Of a stretch of 64,000 nucleotides of DNA, positions 45,972 through 54,301 are shown piece after piece (position 1 is the stretch's first letter; the number at the start of each line of letters is the position of its first letter). Source of the DNA: Bombella pollinis (GTDB taxonomy: Bacteria; Pseudomonadota; Alphaproteobacteria; Acetobacterales; Acetobacteraceae); contig NZ_JANIDX010000003.1 of NCBI RefSeq assembly GCF_026385485.1, forward strand, positions 215,344 through 279,343. The letters run 5' to 3'. The notes under the pieces are model-generated. The model saw only the letters and a list, made by a program, of their open reading frames with translations, had not been told where the DNA came from and made no database searches. A program made the translations under genes and the position numbers.

Positions 45972-47826
45972 ACCGTACATTGATGCGGTTTTGCGGGTAT
46001 GGCGGTTGGCGATTAGGCCGACACGCGGCCGCACTGCTTTGGCCTTGCGCAATGCTCTCATTTGTATGGGGGCTGTGCTGATTGGTGAGATATGGCAGCT
46101 GCCAATGTTGAGCCTGCTTACCTTGAGCTTGGCCGCCTTATGGCAGAATAACAGAGTGGCGAATATGAAAGTCGCCGTGATGTATGTGGTCTTTTTCTCG
46201 GTCGTAACGGGTGTCCTTTACGTTGGTGTGGCGACAACTATCAACAACTTCTTTGCAACATTGGTGTTTAACTTGTTGCTGAGCTTTGTGTTTTTCTTTT
46301 TGAGTACCACCACCATATTAGGTCTCATTAGTGTTGTGGGTGGGTTGGTGTTGTCTTACCTGCTTGTAACCTTAGATAGTATGCAAATAGGCGATGCAGT
46401 TGCTCGTCTTGTACTTTATGCGTGGCGTGTGTTCCTCATTATTGGGGGATTGATAGGGTTCATTGGGAGTTGGCTTTCGCCCTCGCCAGAGCATGTTTTG
46501 ACCGATCAGATTGTGGAGCGGTTGTTCTTATCAGCAAAATGCCTAACCCGCCGTGCAAAAGGCCAGCCAATTCCGATAGGTTTGCAAGAGGCAATCACCG
46601 ATAGTGTCGGTGAGGGTGTAAGCGGTATGTTTGGCGTTCTCGGCCTTGCAGCGTTAGAGCATCGCTGGACGGGGATGGATCTTTCTTATCTACGGCGTGC
46701 TGCTTTAAATAGCTTTGGTATTTTGCAAGTCGTTGAGCAATGTTTGACGAATAATGCGCCTATCAGCGATGAGGATTGCGCTCATCTTGCTGGTAAGGTG
46801 AAGGCATTGGGGGATTGTTTTGCCGAGAATAGGCGACCAACCGAGATAGACGAGCAAACGGTTTGCTCTGGTCCTTTAGCGCAAGAGATAGAGCGATTAA
46901 TTCAGGCGTTTACGCAACCGCTCACGGCAGAGGAGGTCCAGCTCCCTCCTAATCAGCCGCCAGCAAAAAACCCTCCCAAAAAGCCGGGTTTCTTTATACC
47001 GGGGGCGTTTTGGGATAAGGAGAATGTCCGCTTTGCCGTCAAGGGGACTGTTTCTGTCTGTATAGCGATTATCACTTATAAGCAGTTGAATTGGACAGGG
47101 GTGCATACGTGCATCATCACCTGCTTTGTTGTGTCTCTCCCAACAATGGGGGCTGTGTTGGATAAGCAGCGGCTTCGTATTTTTGGGGCACTGATTGGCT
47201 GTAGTATGGCGATGGGGCTCATCGTGTGGGTGATGCCTCACCTGACGAGTGTGGCAGAATTATTGATCGTTGTTGGGATTATGATTTTTATCGGGTCGTG
47301 GGTAAAGGCCGGTGATCAGCGGATTTCCTATATGGGTTTGCAGATGATCATAGCCTTTGCTTTATCGGACCTTGTGCAATTTGCCCCAGCGACAGATCTT
47401 ACCATCCCGCGCGATCGTATTATCGGGATTTTGATTGGACTAACCATTACCTTTGTTGTGCACACGGTCTTTTGGCCATGCAGTGCGATGACAGGGGCGA
47501 TGAAAAAGCTCAAAGCGTTAGATGCTTTATTAGGGCAAGACGTAACGCAGTGGAATCATGACCAACGTATGCTTCAGGCCGCTCGGGTGCAGGAGGCTGC
47601 TAGTGGTGCGATGAGTTCGTTGCGTTCTGCTATGTTAGAGCCTTCTTATATGCGCCCAACACAACATAGGCTGCGGCAATATAAGGTGTTTTTACGGCGG
47701 GCTGTTATGAATGCAGGATGCTTATTTGGGGCCACAGCAGAGCATCAGGAGAAAAAGGTCATTCGGTTGGACCAGATTTTAAAAGAAGATGCGCCAGCCC
47801 CTGCACAAGGAGAGGGGCAATCGTGA
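45949..47826 (+). CDS. FUSC family efflux pump, inner-membrane component
   Basis: A protein of about 625 aa with two membrane blocks, near residues 25-170 and 345-495, separated by a soluble region. The second block includes VRFAVKGTVSVCIAIITYKQLNWTGVHTC, typical of FUSC/AaeB proteins. It probably exports aromatic or other weak organic acids. The ATG at 45949 follows GGAGA by 6 bases; in-frame ATGs at 45934 and 45964 are alternatives. It lies in a four-gene operon with YtcA, HlyD and an outer-membrane factor; the stop shares one base with the next start (TGATG). Confidence 0.87.
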   Translation: MVLLAMLKPYIDAVLRVWRLAIRPTRGRTALALRNALICMGAVLIGEIWQLPMLSLLTLSLAALWQNNRVANMKVAVMYVVFFSVVTGVLYVGVATTINNFFATLVFNLLLSFVFFFLSTTTILGLISVVGGLVLSYLLVTLDSMQIGDAVARLVLYAWRVFLIIGGLIGFIGSWLSPSPEHVLTDQIVERLFLSAKCLTRRAKGQPIPIGLQEAITDSVGEGVSGMFGVLGLAALEHRWTGMDLSYLRRAALNSFGILQVVEQCLTNNAPISDEDCAHLAGKVKALGDCFAENRRPTEIDEQTVCSGPLAQEIERLIQAFTQPLTAEEVQLPPNQPPAKNPPKKPGFFIPGAFWDKENVRFAVKGTVSVCIAIITYKQLNWTGVHTCIITCFVVSLPTMGAVLDKQRLRIFGALIGCSMAMGLIVWVMPHLTSVAELLIVVGIMIFIGSWVKAGDQRISYMGLQMIIAFALSDLVQFAPATDLTIPRDRIIGILIGLTITFVVHTVFWPCSAMTGAMKKLKALDALLGQDVTQWNHDQRMLQAARVQEAASGAMSSLRSAMLEPSYMRPTQHRLRQYKVFLRRAVMNAGCLFGATAEHQEKKVIRLDQILKEDAPAPAQGEGQS

Positions 47827-49559
47827 TGATGGGCAGGGATTGGGAAAAACGCATGAGGCATAATAAAGGACAAAAGGCACAAAGCTGGCCAGTTGTGTCA
47901 TCTTGCCAATATAGCGCGCCGGGCGGGCGGTGGCGCAAGGCGGTGTGGCTGTGTGCATGGTTGGTAGGCAGCACAGCTCTTAGCGGTTGCCAAACAGGGG
48001 CGATGAAGGATGCGCCCACGGCACCAGACCGCCCTTGGGCACAGCGGACTAATGCGCAAGGTCATCTCCTTGCAGGGGGAGAGGCTACCCCTCATGCAGA
48101 GCGTGGCGCGCGGGGCTTGCGTATGCCAGCGGGATTTAGGTTGGCGGCGGACCATAGTATGCCTCAGGCTCCTGCTTTAGCTTCCGTTCAGGTCGATCAC
48201 GCTTATAATTTGGCGGATTTGATTGATGCAGCGCAGTCCCTTAACCCCTCAACGCGTATGGCGTGGGATGCGGCACGTCAGAGCGCGGCGGAGACAGGCA
48301 TCGCGCGCTCGCAATATCTCCCTCATTTAACGGCAAGTGCTATGGGGGGATATATGGTGTTGGAGCCGCATAACAGGATTCGCGGTGACGCCTCAACGAA
48401 TAGTAATACGAAGATTCATGGCACAATCGAGCGGCAACAAGTGGGACTGGAATGGCTATTGTTCGACTTCGGCAAACGTCGTGCCACGATGGAGGAAGCC
48501 AGCCAGATTAGCTTAGGTAAGAATATTCTTTTTACTGGTGAGCATCAGAAGGTTATTCATCAAGTAGCGTTGGCGTATTATCGCTATTCTGCAGCGTTAA
48601 ATAACGTTGCCTTAGTGAAGCAATCGCTTGAGAACGCGCATGAGATTTCTCGCGCTGCGGCGGCTAATTTACGCAATGGCGAAGGGACTGTGGTGGATAC
48701 GTCTCAGGCTGAACAAGCCGTTGCCGAGGCGGAGTTGGTTCTGGCACGCACGGAAGGCGATGTCGAAACCTATCGGCTAGAGCTGCTTACAGCCGTTGGG
48801 TTGAATCCTTCGCAACCTTTGCATGTGCAGACAGATAATAAGCGCGATATTAAGGTTGATGATATTCGCCTTAGTGAGGAGATGGTTCATCAAGCTGTCT
48901 CACGCAGGCCGGATGTTTTGGCTGCTTATACAAGTTTGCGGGCGGCACAAAGTGCTGTTGAGGGGGCGCGGGCGAGTTATCGGCCACAAATCTTCATGAA
49001 TGGGAATGTGGGGTATAATTTTGATGACCTGCATTTTCGCGATTTACCTTTAGGGCCGGTTGCGTCTTTGAATGACCGTATCCATGCCTTTGGGAGTACG
49101 ATCACGGCGGGGATTTCTGTCCCAATTTATGATGGTGGGCTACGCCGTAACCGTTTGCGGCAAGCTCATGAGCGCGAGGATAGTGCCCGTGCTGCGCTGC
49201 AAGATGCACAAAATAACGCAGTACGAACTATCGTGAGCGCGGAGGCGATGCTCCATACGGGGATTACCGCCTATCAAGCGGCTCTTAGCTTGCAAAAGGC
49301 TAGCCAAACGGGCTTTGATGCTGCTCTGACCGCTTACCGTTCTGGTGATGGGACGATGACGCGTATGCTAGAGCTGCAAAATACACTTCTTAATGCGCGT
49401 CTTTCCGTTTCTGACAGCTATTACGGTATGTTGAGTGCTGCTGCATCCCTCGCTTATGCAGCAGGGACGTTGGGCAGCAGCGCAGCCTTGGCGGATATTG
49501 AAGGCTCTTTGGCTGAAACAGCACCAGAGCCAGTGCCCATTGCAACACAACATCCGTAA
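47826..49559 (+). CDS. Outer-membrane efflux lipoprotein (NodT/TolC type)
   Basis: A 577-aa outer-membrane factor. A signal peptide ends in lipobox ALSGC, giving a lipidated Cys, after an unusually long polar N-terminal part of about 30 residues. The mature part has two repeats of the TolC fold: NPSTRMAWDAARQSAAETGIARSQYLPHL and SRRPDVLAAYTSLRAAQSAVEGARASYRPQ, each leading to beta strands and long helices. It forms the exit channel for the FUSC pump. The start is a GTG at 47823 or ATG at 47826, with AAGGAG upstream. It ends the efflux operon, convergent with the MFS gene. Confidence 0.88.
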   Translation: MMGRDWEKRMRHNKGQKAQSWPVVSSCQYSAPGGRWRKAVWLCAWLVGSTALSGCQTGAMKDAPTAPDRPWAQRTNAQGHLLAGGEATPHAERGARGLRMPAGFRLAADHSMPQAPALASVQVDHAYNLADLIDAAQSLNPSTRMAWDAARQSAAETGIARSQYLPHLTASAMGGYMVLEPHNRIRGDASTNSNTKIHGTIERQQVGLEWLLFDFGKRRATMEEASQISLGKNILFTGEHQKVIHQVALAYYRYSAALNNVALVKQSLENAHEISRAAAANLRNGEGTVVDTSQAEQAVAEAELVLARTEGDVETYRLELLTAVGLNPSQPLHVQTDNKRDIKVDDIRLSEEMVHQAVSRRPDVLAAYTSLRAAQSAVEGARASYRPQIFMNGNVGYNFDDLHFRDLPLGPVASLNDRIHAFGSTITAGISVPIYDGGLRRNRLRQAHEREDSARAALQDAQNNAVRTIVSAEAMLHTGITAYQAALSLQKASQTGFDAALTAYRSGDGTMTRMLELQNTLLNARLSVSDSYYGMLSAAASLAYAAGTLGSSAALADIEGSLAETAPEPVPIATQHP

Positions 49560-49580
49560 GGCACGCGCTGCGTTTTGGGG

Positions 49581-50783
49581 TTAAAGGGGATGGCGGCGGC
49601 CAACATGGAGGGTGAGAAGGTAAATCACCAGCCCTCCAGCGGAGAGTATGGCCCCGCCCCAGCCGACTGCATTCATCCCCAGCCCATGCCCAACGAGGAA
49701 CGCCCCAAAGGATGCCCCTAATGCATTAGCAATATTAAAGGCGGAATGATTAAGCGAGGCGGAGAGTGTTTGCGCATTCCCTGCAACATCCATAAGGCGC
49801 GCTTGCATAGCAGGGCTTAGGATAATCGTAGCGGCAGGAAGGAAGAAACAAATCACAACCATTGCCGCAGGGGATGGGAGAAAAACCCAGAAGGCAAGCA
49901 TGAAGATAATGCTAGCAATGAGGCTGAAAATGGTTGTGAGGTCGAGGTTTTTATCAATCATGGCCCCGCCAAAGGCATTGCCAGCGACCATGCCACAGCC
50001 CCAGATGACTTGATACAGCGTAACCATCCAAGGGCTTAGATGCGTAACTTGGGCAAGCGCGGAGGTGAGGAAGGTATAAACCCCAAACATCCCTCCAAAG
50101 CCGATAGCCCCTGTAAGGAGGGTGAGCAGAACATGAGGGTTTTTAAAGGCAGTAAGTTCTGAGAGGGCATTATTATCATGGCGCGGTTTATCGGCCGGGA
50201 TGAGACCCCATACTCCTGCAATACAGAGCAGGCCTAGGACGGACAAAGCCCCATAAATGACCTCCCATGAGATATAATGGGAGAGGAAGGTGCTGAGGGG
50301 AGCTCCAATAACGGTGGAAATCATAATCCCGGAGAGGACCATGCCAATGGCTCGCCCACGCCGGGCGCGTACGGTCATGGAAGCCCCGGTCAAGGCGGCG
50401 ATACCAAAATAGGCCCCGTGTGGAAGCCCGGTGATAAAGCGCATGACCTCAATCGGAAGTAGAGCGGAGCAAAGAACAGTGCCGATATTGCCGATGCAAA
50501 AGAGGGTGAGCAAGAGAAGCAGAATGGTACGGCGTGATAGATGCGCCCCAGTAATCGCCATTACAGGTGCGCCAATGACGACCCCTAAGGCATAGGCGGA
50601 GATGACGGAACTTGCATGCTCGACAGAGATATGAAGTGCCTTGGAGAAGGCGGGCAGAATGCCCATCATGGCGAATTCGCCCGTGCCAATGGTGAAGGTA
50701 CCCAGCATGAGGGCTGCAATGGCCGGGGCAAACCCATGTGGTGGGGTAAGCTGTGGCCCGGTGTTGGTTTGGGTTTGCTCCAT
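49581..50783 (-). CDS. MFS transporter, DHA1 family
   Basis: A 400-aa protein with 12 predicted helices. It has the early GTFTIGTGEFAMMGILPAFS block, motif A-like loop GAHLSRRTILLLLL and an internal repeat. It is closest in wording to AraJ/NepI-type DHA1 exporters of sugars, nucleosides or drugs. The substrate is unknown. AAGGGAGA lies 10 bases before the ATG. A perfect 11-bp inverted repeat about 80 bp upstream may be the site of a regulator. It is divergent from the rpsD region. Confidence 0.85.
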   Translation of the reverse strand: MEQTQTNTGPQLTPPHGFAPAIAALMLGTFTIGTGEFAMMGILPAFSKALHISVEHASSVISAYALGVVIGAPVMAITGAHLSRRTILLLLLTLFCIGNIGTVLCSALLPIEVMRFITGLPHGAYFGIAALTGASMTVRARRGRAIGMVLSGIMISTVIGAPLSTFLSHYISWEVIYGALSVLGLLCIAGVWGLIPADKPRHDNNALSELTAFKNPHVLLTLLTGAIGFGGMFGVYTFLTSALAQVTHLSPWMVTLYQVIWGCGMVAGNAFGGAMIDKNLDLTTIFSLIASIIFMLAFWVFLPSPAAMVVICFFLPAATIILSPAMQARLMDVAGNAQTLSASLNHSAFNIANALGASFGAFLVGHGLGMNAVGWGGAILSAGGLVIYLLTLHVGRRHPL

Positions 50784-50862
50784 GAGGAAGCATTCTCCCT
50801 TAATGACAAAGAGGTATGATGGGGCAATATTACGGGATAGCGAAGGCGTTTTCCAAGATGGA

Positions 50863-50900
50863 CTTATAAAAACGCATCTTAATTTTATAGTTTTTATAAG
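50863..50900. promoter_or_regulatory. Perfect inverted repeat, possible operator
   Basis: CTTATAAAAAC (50863-50873) and GTTTTTATAAG (50890-50900) are perfect reverse complements with 16 bases between them. They lie about 80 bp upstream of the MFS start and contain A/T-rich -10-like hexamers on the minus strand. A dimeric regulator site controlling the exporter is the simplest reading. Confidence 0.4.
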
Positions 50901-50927
50901 GCGATGGTAGCGATTGCTTCCTGTTTC

Positions 50928-50956
50928 TTGACATTCCTCATCCCTTCATGTACTCG
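50928..50956 (+). promoter_or_regulatory. Possible promoter of the rpsD leader or small RNA
   Basis: A perfect TTGACA (50928-50933) is followed after 17 bases by TACTCG (50951-50956), a weak -10 match. The expected start near 50963 coincides with the start of the folded region described next. Confidence 0.35.
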
Positions 50957-50962
50957 CAACCT

Positions 50963-51115
50963 CATTGCCGGGAATGTGGATGGTCTGGCTGGGAGGCAGC
51001 GCGCTGTGGCGTTGTTCTTCCGTATGGTCGTAGGCGATTCCGTTCTGTCTAACCATTGTTGAACATGGGGAGAGAGCCTACCGGTGCAACAAAGGGCTGC
51101 CGCGCAGAATCGGTA
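50963..51115 (+). ncRNA. Candidate structured RNA upstream of rpsD (6S-like size or rpsD leader)
   Basis: In the 360-bp gap between the MFS gene and rpsD, five short helices nest in order: GGCAGC 50995-51000 with GCTGCC 51096-51101; TTGTT 51012-51016 with AACAA 51088-51092; GTAGGC 51030-51035 with GCCTAC 51076-51081; TTCC 51038-51041 with GGGA 51068-51071; GTTC 51042-51045 with GAAC 51061-51064. An outer TGCCG/CGGTA pairing (50966-50970 with 51111-51115) closes it. The rod shape, internal bubbles and length of about 150 bases would fit a 6S-type RNA; an S4 autoregulatory leader is the other option. I do not recognise conserved 6S sequence. Confidence 0.35.
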
Positions 51116-51143
51116 CGTCTGAGAGAGAATACGGGTTTAACCG

Positions 51144-51761
51144 ATGTCAAAACGTCTTGAGAGCAAGTATAAAATTAACCGCCGCCTTGGCGTTAACCTG
51201 TGGGGCCGTGCAAAATCCCCCGTTAATCGCCGTGAATATGGCCCCGGCCAGCATGGGCAGCGTCGCCGTCAGAAGCCATCTGACTATTCTGTTCAGTTGA
51301 TGGCGAAGCAGAAGCTGAAGGGTTATTACGGTAACATCAGCGAGAAGCAGTTCCGCCGTTATTATGATGAGGCTGTGCGCCGCAAGGGTGATACGTCTGA
51401 GAACCTGATTGGTCTGTTGGAGCGTCGTCTGGATGCGGTTATTTACCGCCTGAAATTTGCTATGACGCCATTTGCTGCACGTCAGTTTGTCAGCCACGGC
51501 CATGTGTTGGTGAATGGTAAGCGCGTCAATATTCCTTCTTACCTCGTGAAGGAAGGGGATGTGATTGAGGTGCGTGAGAAGTCCAAGCAGCTCGCGATTG
51601 TTCTGGATTCCGTCCAGAGTGCTGAGCGCGATGTGCCTGAATATATCGAGGTTGATCATCGCCAGATGAAGGGTACCTTCATCCGCGTGCCGCAGCTTTC
51701 CGATGTGCCGTATCCGGTGCAGATGGAGCCGAATCTGGTGGTCGAGTTCTACTCCCGCTAA
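51144..51761 (+). CDS. rpsD: 30S ribosomal protein S4
   Basis: A 205-aa S4 protein of the type without zinc-binding cysteines. It starts MSKRLESKYKINRRLG, has REYGPGQHGQRR and the S4 RNA-binding domain (RRLDAVIYRLKFAMTPFAARQFVSHGHVLVNGKRV). It is a primary binder of 16S rRNA in the small subunit. As in other Alphaproteobacteria the gene stands alone rather than in the alpha operon. Codon use looks typical of a highly expressed gene. A strong terminator follows. Confidence 0.97.
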   Translation: MSKRLESKYKINRRLGVNLWGRAKSPVNRREYGPGQHGQRRRQKPSDYSVQLMAKQKLKGYYGNISEKQFRRYYDEAVRRKGDTSENLIGLLERRLDAVIYRLKFAMTPFAARQFVSHGHVLVNGKRVNIPSYLVKEGDVIEVREKSKQLAIVLDSVQSAERDVPEYIEVDHRQMKGTFIRVPQLSDVPYPVQMEPNLVVEFYSR

Positions 51762-51787
51762 GAGACGGTTTTTGAGCCGTATAAGAG

Positions 51788-51818
51788 ACGCCGGGCGGTT
51801 TGTACCGTCCGGCGTTTG
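51788..51818 (+). terminator. Intrinsic terminator after rpsD
   Basis: The stem ACGCCGGGCGG (51788-51798) pairs with CCGTCCGGCGT (51805-51815), with one wobble and a 6-base loop. A short T run follows. It separates rpsD from prfC, whose ribosome site is just downstream. Confidence 0.75.
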
Positions 51819-51850
51819 CTGTTTCATGCTCATAAGTGAGGAAAGTCCCT

Positions 51851-53404
51851 ATGTCCGAGTCTCCTAAAGCTGGTGATATTGCAGCGGAGGTGTCACGCCG
51901 GCGCACATTTGCCATCATCTCCCATCCTGACGCTGGTAAAACCACGTTGACAGAGCGTATCCTTCGCGCTGGTGGGGCGATTCAGCTAGCTGGGAATGTG
52001 CGGGCCAAGGGGGAGCGGCGGCGCACCCGTTCGGACTGGATGAGCATTGAGAAGGACCGTGGTATTTCTGTTGTTACCTCGGTGATGACCTTCAATTACG
52101 GGGGCTGTGTCTTTAACCTGCTAGACACACCGGGCCATGAGGATTTCTCTGAAGATACATACCGCACGCTAACGGCGGTGGATTGCGCCGTGATGGTGAT
52201 TGACGCGGCAAAGGGGATTGAGGCACGGACGCGGAAACTCTTTGAGATTTGCCGGTTGAGGGATATTCCCATCGTCACCTTCATCAATAAGATGGACCGT
52301 GAGGCACAAGATTGCTTTGAGCTGCTTGATGAGATTTCTAGCGCATTGGCGTTGGATGTCTCCCCTGCGACATGGCCGGTTGGGCGTGCTGCAAAATTTG
52401 CCGGGATTTATGATATCCGCACCAAATCTCTGCATCTCAAAGGGGAGTTAGCAGAGGATGATGAACGCTTGCAGCTGATGCGGGAGGAGGTAGAGCTTGC
52501 TGAGGGCGTATTGCCCCCCTTTGAGCAAGAGTTTTTTGATGAGGGCCATTTAACGCCCGTCTTTTTCGGCTCCGCGATGAAGGAAATTGGCGTTACGGAT
52601 TTGCTGGATGCGCTTGTTGCGTACGGGCCGCCACCGCGCGCGCAATCCTCTGAGACGCGTGAGGTTGAGGCAACGGAGGAGAATGTCACGGCCTTAATCT
52701 TTAAGATTCAAGCCAATATGGACCCTAACCATCGGGACCGCATGGCCTTTGCGCGTGTGTGCTCTGGCCGTTTAACGCGTGGTATGCGCCTTAAACATGT
52801 GCGGGTTGGTAAACAATTCGCCCTGCACACGCCGCAATTCTTCTTCGCCCAAGACCGTCAGTTGGTGGAGGAAGCCTTTGCAGGTGATGTGGTGGGCATC
52901 CCGAACCATGGCACATTGCGGATTGGGGATACATTAACCGATGGCGAGGAGCTGCGCTTTACCGGTGTGCCTCATTTTGCACCAGAAATTCTTCGCCGTG
53001 TGCGTTTAGATGATGCTATGAAGGCCAAGAAACTCCGCCAAGCATTGGTTGAATTAGCAGAGGAAGGGGTTGTCCAGCTCTTTCGCCCTCAAGATGGAGC
53101 ACCGCCGATTGTCGGGGTGGTGGGTACCTTGCAGCTTGATGTTCTACAATCCCGCCTGAATGCTGAATATAACGTGCCTGTTGGTTTTGAGAGCACGCCC
53201 TTCACTCTAGCGCGTTGGGTTACGGGCGAAAAGGCGGCGTTGGAGCAATTTACGGCTGTCAATCGTAGTGCCATGGCTGATGATTTGGATGGAGACCCCG
53301 TCTTTCTCGCTGGTTCAGGCTTTATGATGAATCGCGCTATGGAGATGAATGAGGCCCTCAGCTTCCATGATATTAAGCAGATTGGGCTTGTTGAGAAGGC
53401 TTAA
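51851..53404 (+). CDS. prfC: Peptide chain release factor 3
   Basis: A 517-aa translational GTPase. G motifs are visible: SHPDAGKTTLTERIL (G1), DTPGHEDFSEDTYRTL (G3) and INKMDREA (G4). The domain order and the GPPPRAQ region match RF3, which removes RF1 and RF2 from the ribosome after termination. The ATG at 51851 follows GAGGAAAG; a GTG at 51836 is less likely. The stop overlaps the convergent EEP-fold gene by 4 bp. Confidence 0.95.
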   Translation: MSESPKAGDIAAEVSRRRTFAIISHPDAGKTTLTERILRAGGAIQLAGNVRAKGERRRTRSDWMSIEKDRGISVVTSVMTFNYGGCVFNLLDTPGHEDFSEDTYRTLTAVDCAVMVIDAAKGIEARTRKLFEICRLRDIPIVTFINKMDREAQDCFELLDEISSALALDVSPATWPVGRAAKFAGIYDIRTKSLHLKGELAEDDERLQLMREEVELAEGVLPPFEQEFFDEGHLTPVFFGSAMKEIGVTDLLDALVAYGPPPRAQSSETREVEATEENVTALIFKIQANMDPNHRDRMAFARVCSGRLTRGMRLKHVRVGKQFALHTPQFFFAQDRQLVEEAFAGDVVGIPNHGTLRIGDTLTDGEELRFTGVPHFAPEILRRVRLDDAMKAKKLRQALVELAEEGVVQLFRPQDGAPPIVGVVGTLQLDVLQSRLNAEYNVPVGFESTPFTLARWVTGEKAALEQFTAVNRSAMADDLDGDPVFLAGSGFMMNRAMEMNEALSFHDIKQIGLVEKA

Positions 53405-54291
53405 GGCAAAGCTAGCTGGACAGAAACGGGGCAATGATCCGAGAGGGTTATGCCCCGTGCTGTATGGGGAAAGACCATAACCCTTAGACTATCGGCAATA
53501 AGCCACTCCCGCGCTTGGTTGCCGAGGATAATATGGTCGATAAATTGCCGCCCTCCTAAACATGGGCTGGAGAAGCCAGCAGTGGTCAGGGTGAGGGGGG
53601 CATCGCTTTGCAGGGTTTGCATAAGTGGGTCGAGCGGGGTGAGGCGGCGGTTAAAATCGCCTAGAATGGCAAAAGGGATACCGTCATCTTGACGGTCTAA
53701 AATCCAATTTTCAATGACGTGAAATTGTTGATAAAGCAGCCGACAAGCCCGTTTTTTAGAGGTCAGTGGCTGGGCCCAGCAGCCTGTTTTTAAGTGCAGG
53801 ATGAGGAGGCGTAAATGGGCATCCCCATGATGGATGGTGATGTCTAGCCCCCCTCTTAGGGGATGGTGATGGCCCTCTTGTAGTATATTGAGGGCCGTAA
53901 GCTCCGGGTTGAGGGTTGCTGTCAGCCCCTTATCGCGCCGCATAGCAAGGCCGACTTGCTGGATGATGGGGTCAGGCGCAAAGAACAGATCATAATCCTG
54001 CGGGGGGAAAACCTGTCGTGCTGCGTCTGGGCCATCGACTTCCTCAAAGGCGATAAGGTCGCTTTGGAGCTTCTCTGCATAAGCGCGCAAGGCAGCAAAA
54101 TCGGCCTGTGTCCGGGTAGGGACGTTGGGCGGTAAGGCGGGGTCATTAGCGGGGCGGAGGGTGAGCCAATCCATATTCCAGCTTGTGAGTTTAAGCGGGG
54201 TAGAGGCTTGAGCGGATGAGAGGAAGCCAAAGAGCATGGCACATAAAAAACCGCCTACGAGCGCGCGCAGGCGGTTTTTATAGTTTGTCAT
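53401..54291 (-). CDS. Secreted endonuclease/exonuclease/phosphatase-fold protein
   Basis: About 296 aa. A signal peptide (VGGFLCAMLFGFLSSAQAS) is followed by an EEP-fold domain: LTSWNMDWL at the start, FEEVDG (metal-binding Glu), ILGDFNRRL (Asp/Asn) and LSDHCPVSVQL (catalytic Asp-His). It should act in the periplasm or outside the cell, on nucleic acid or phosphoesters; the exact substrate is unknown. The ATG at 54291 is 10 bp after the carbonic anhydrase stop. Its early codons contain a strong terminator hairpin, so expression from the upstream gene is probably limited. Confidence 0.8.
   Translation of the reverse strand: MTNYKNRLRALVGGFLCAMLFGFLSSAQASTPLKLTSWNMDWLTLRPANDPALPPNVPTRTQADFAALRAYAEKLQSDLIAFEEVDGPDAARQVFPPQDYDLFFAPDPIIQQVGLAMRRDKGLTATLNPELTALNILQEGHHHPLRGGLDITIHHGDAHLRLLILHLKTGCWAQPLTSKKRACRLLYQQFHVIENWILDRQDDGIPFAILGDFNRRLTPLDPLMQTLQSDAPLTLTTAGFSSPCLGGRQFIDHIILGNQAREWLIADSLRVMVFPHTARGITLSDHCPVSVQLALP
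54245..54280 (-). terminator. Intrinsic terminator inside the EEP-fold coding start
   Basis: The stem AAAAACCGCCT (54246-54256) with AGGCGGTTTTT (54269-54279) encloses a 12-base loop and is perfect over 11 bp. On the minus strand it ends in a run of six T residues. It lies 23 bp past the carbonic anhydrase stop but within codons about 5-16 of the next gene. Confidence 0.7.
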
Positions 54292-54301
54292 GATGGCATG
54301 A

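Noticed and set aside
51147..51833. Long minus-strand reading frame opposite rpsD
   Set aside because: It is a shadow of the strongly biased rpsD codons and shows no recognisable protein features.
53401..54291. Second exodeoxyribonuclease III
   Set aside because: It shares the fold with xthA but has a signal peptide and different motif spacing, so a secreted EEP-fold enzyme is a better label.
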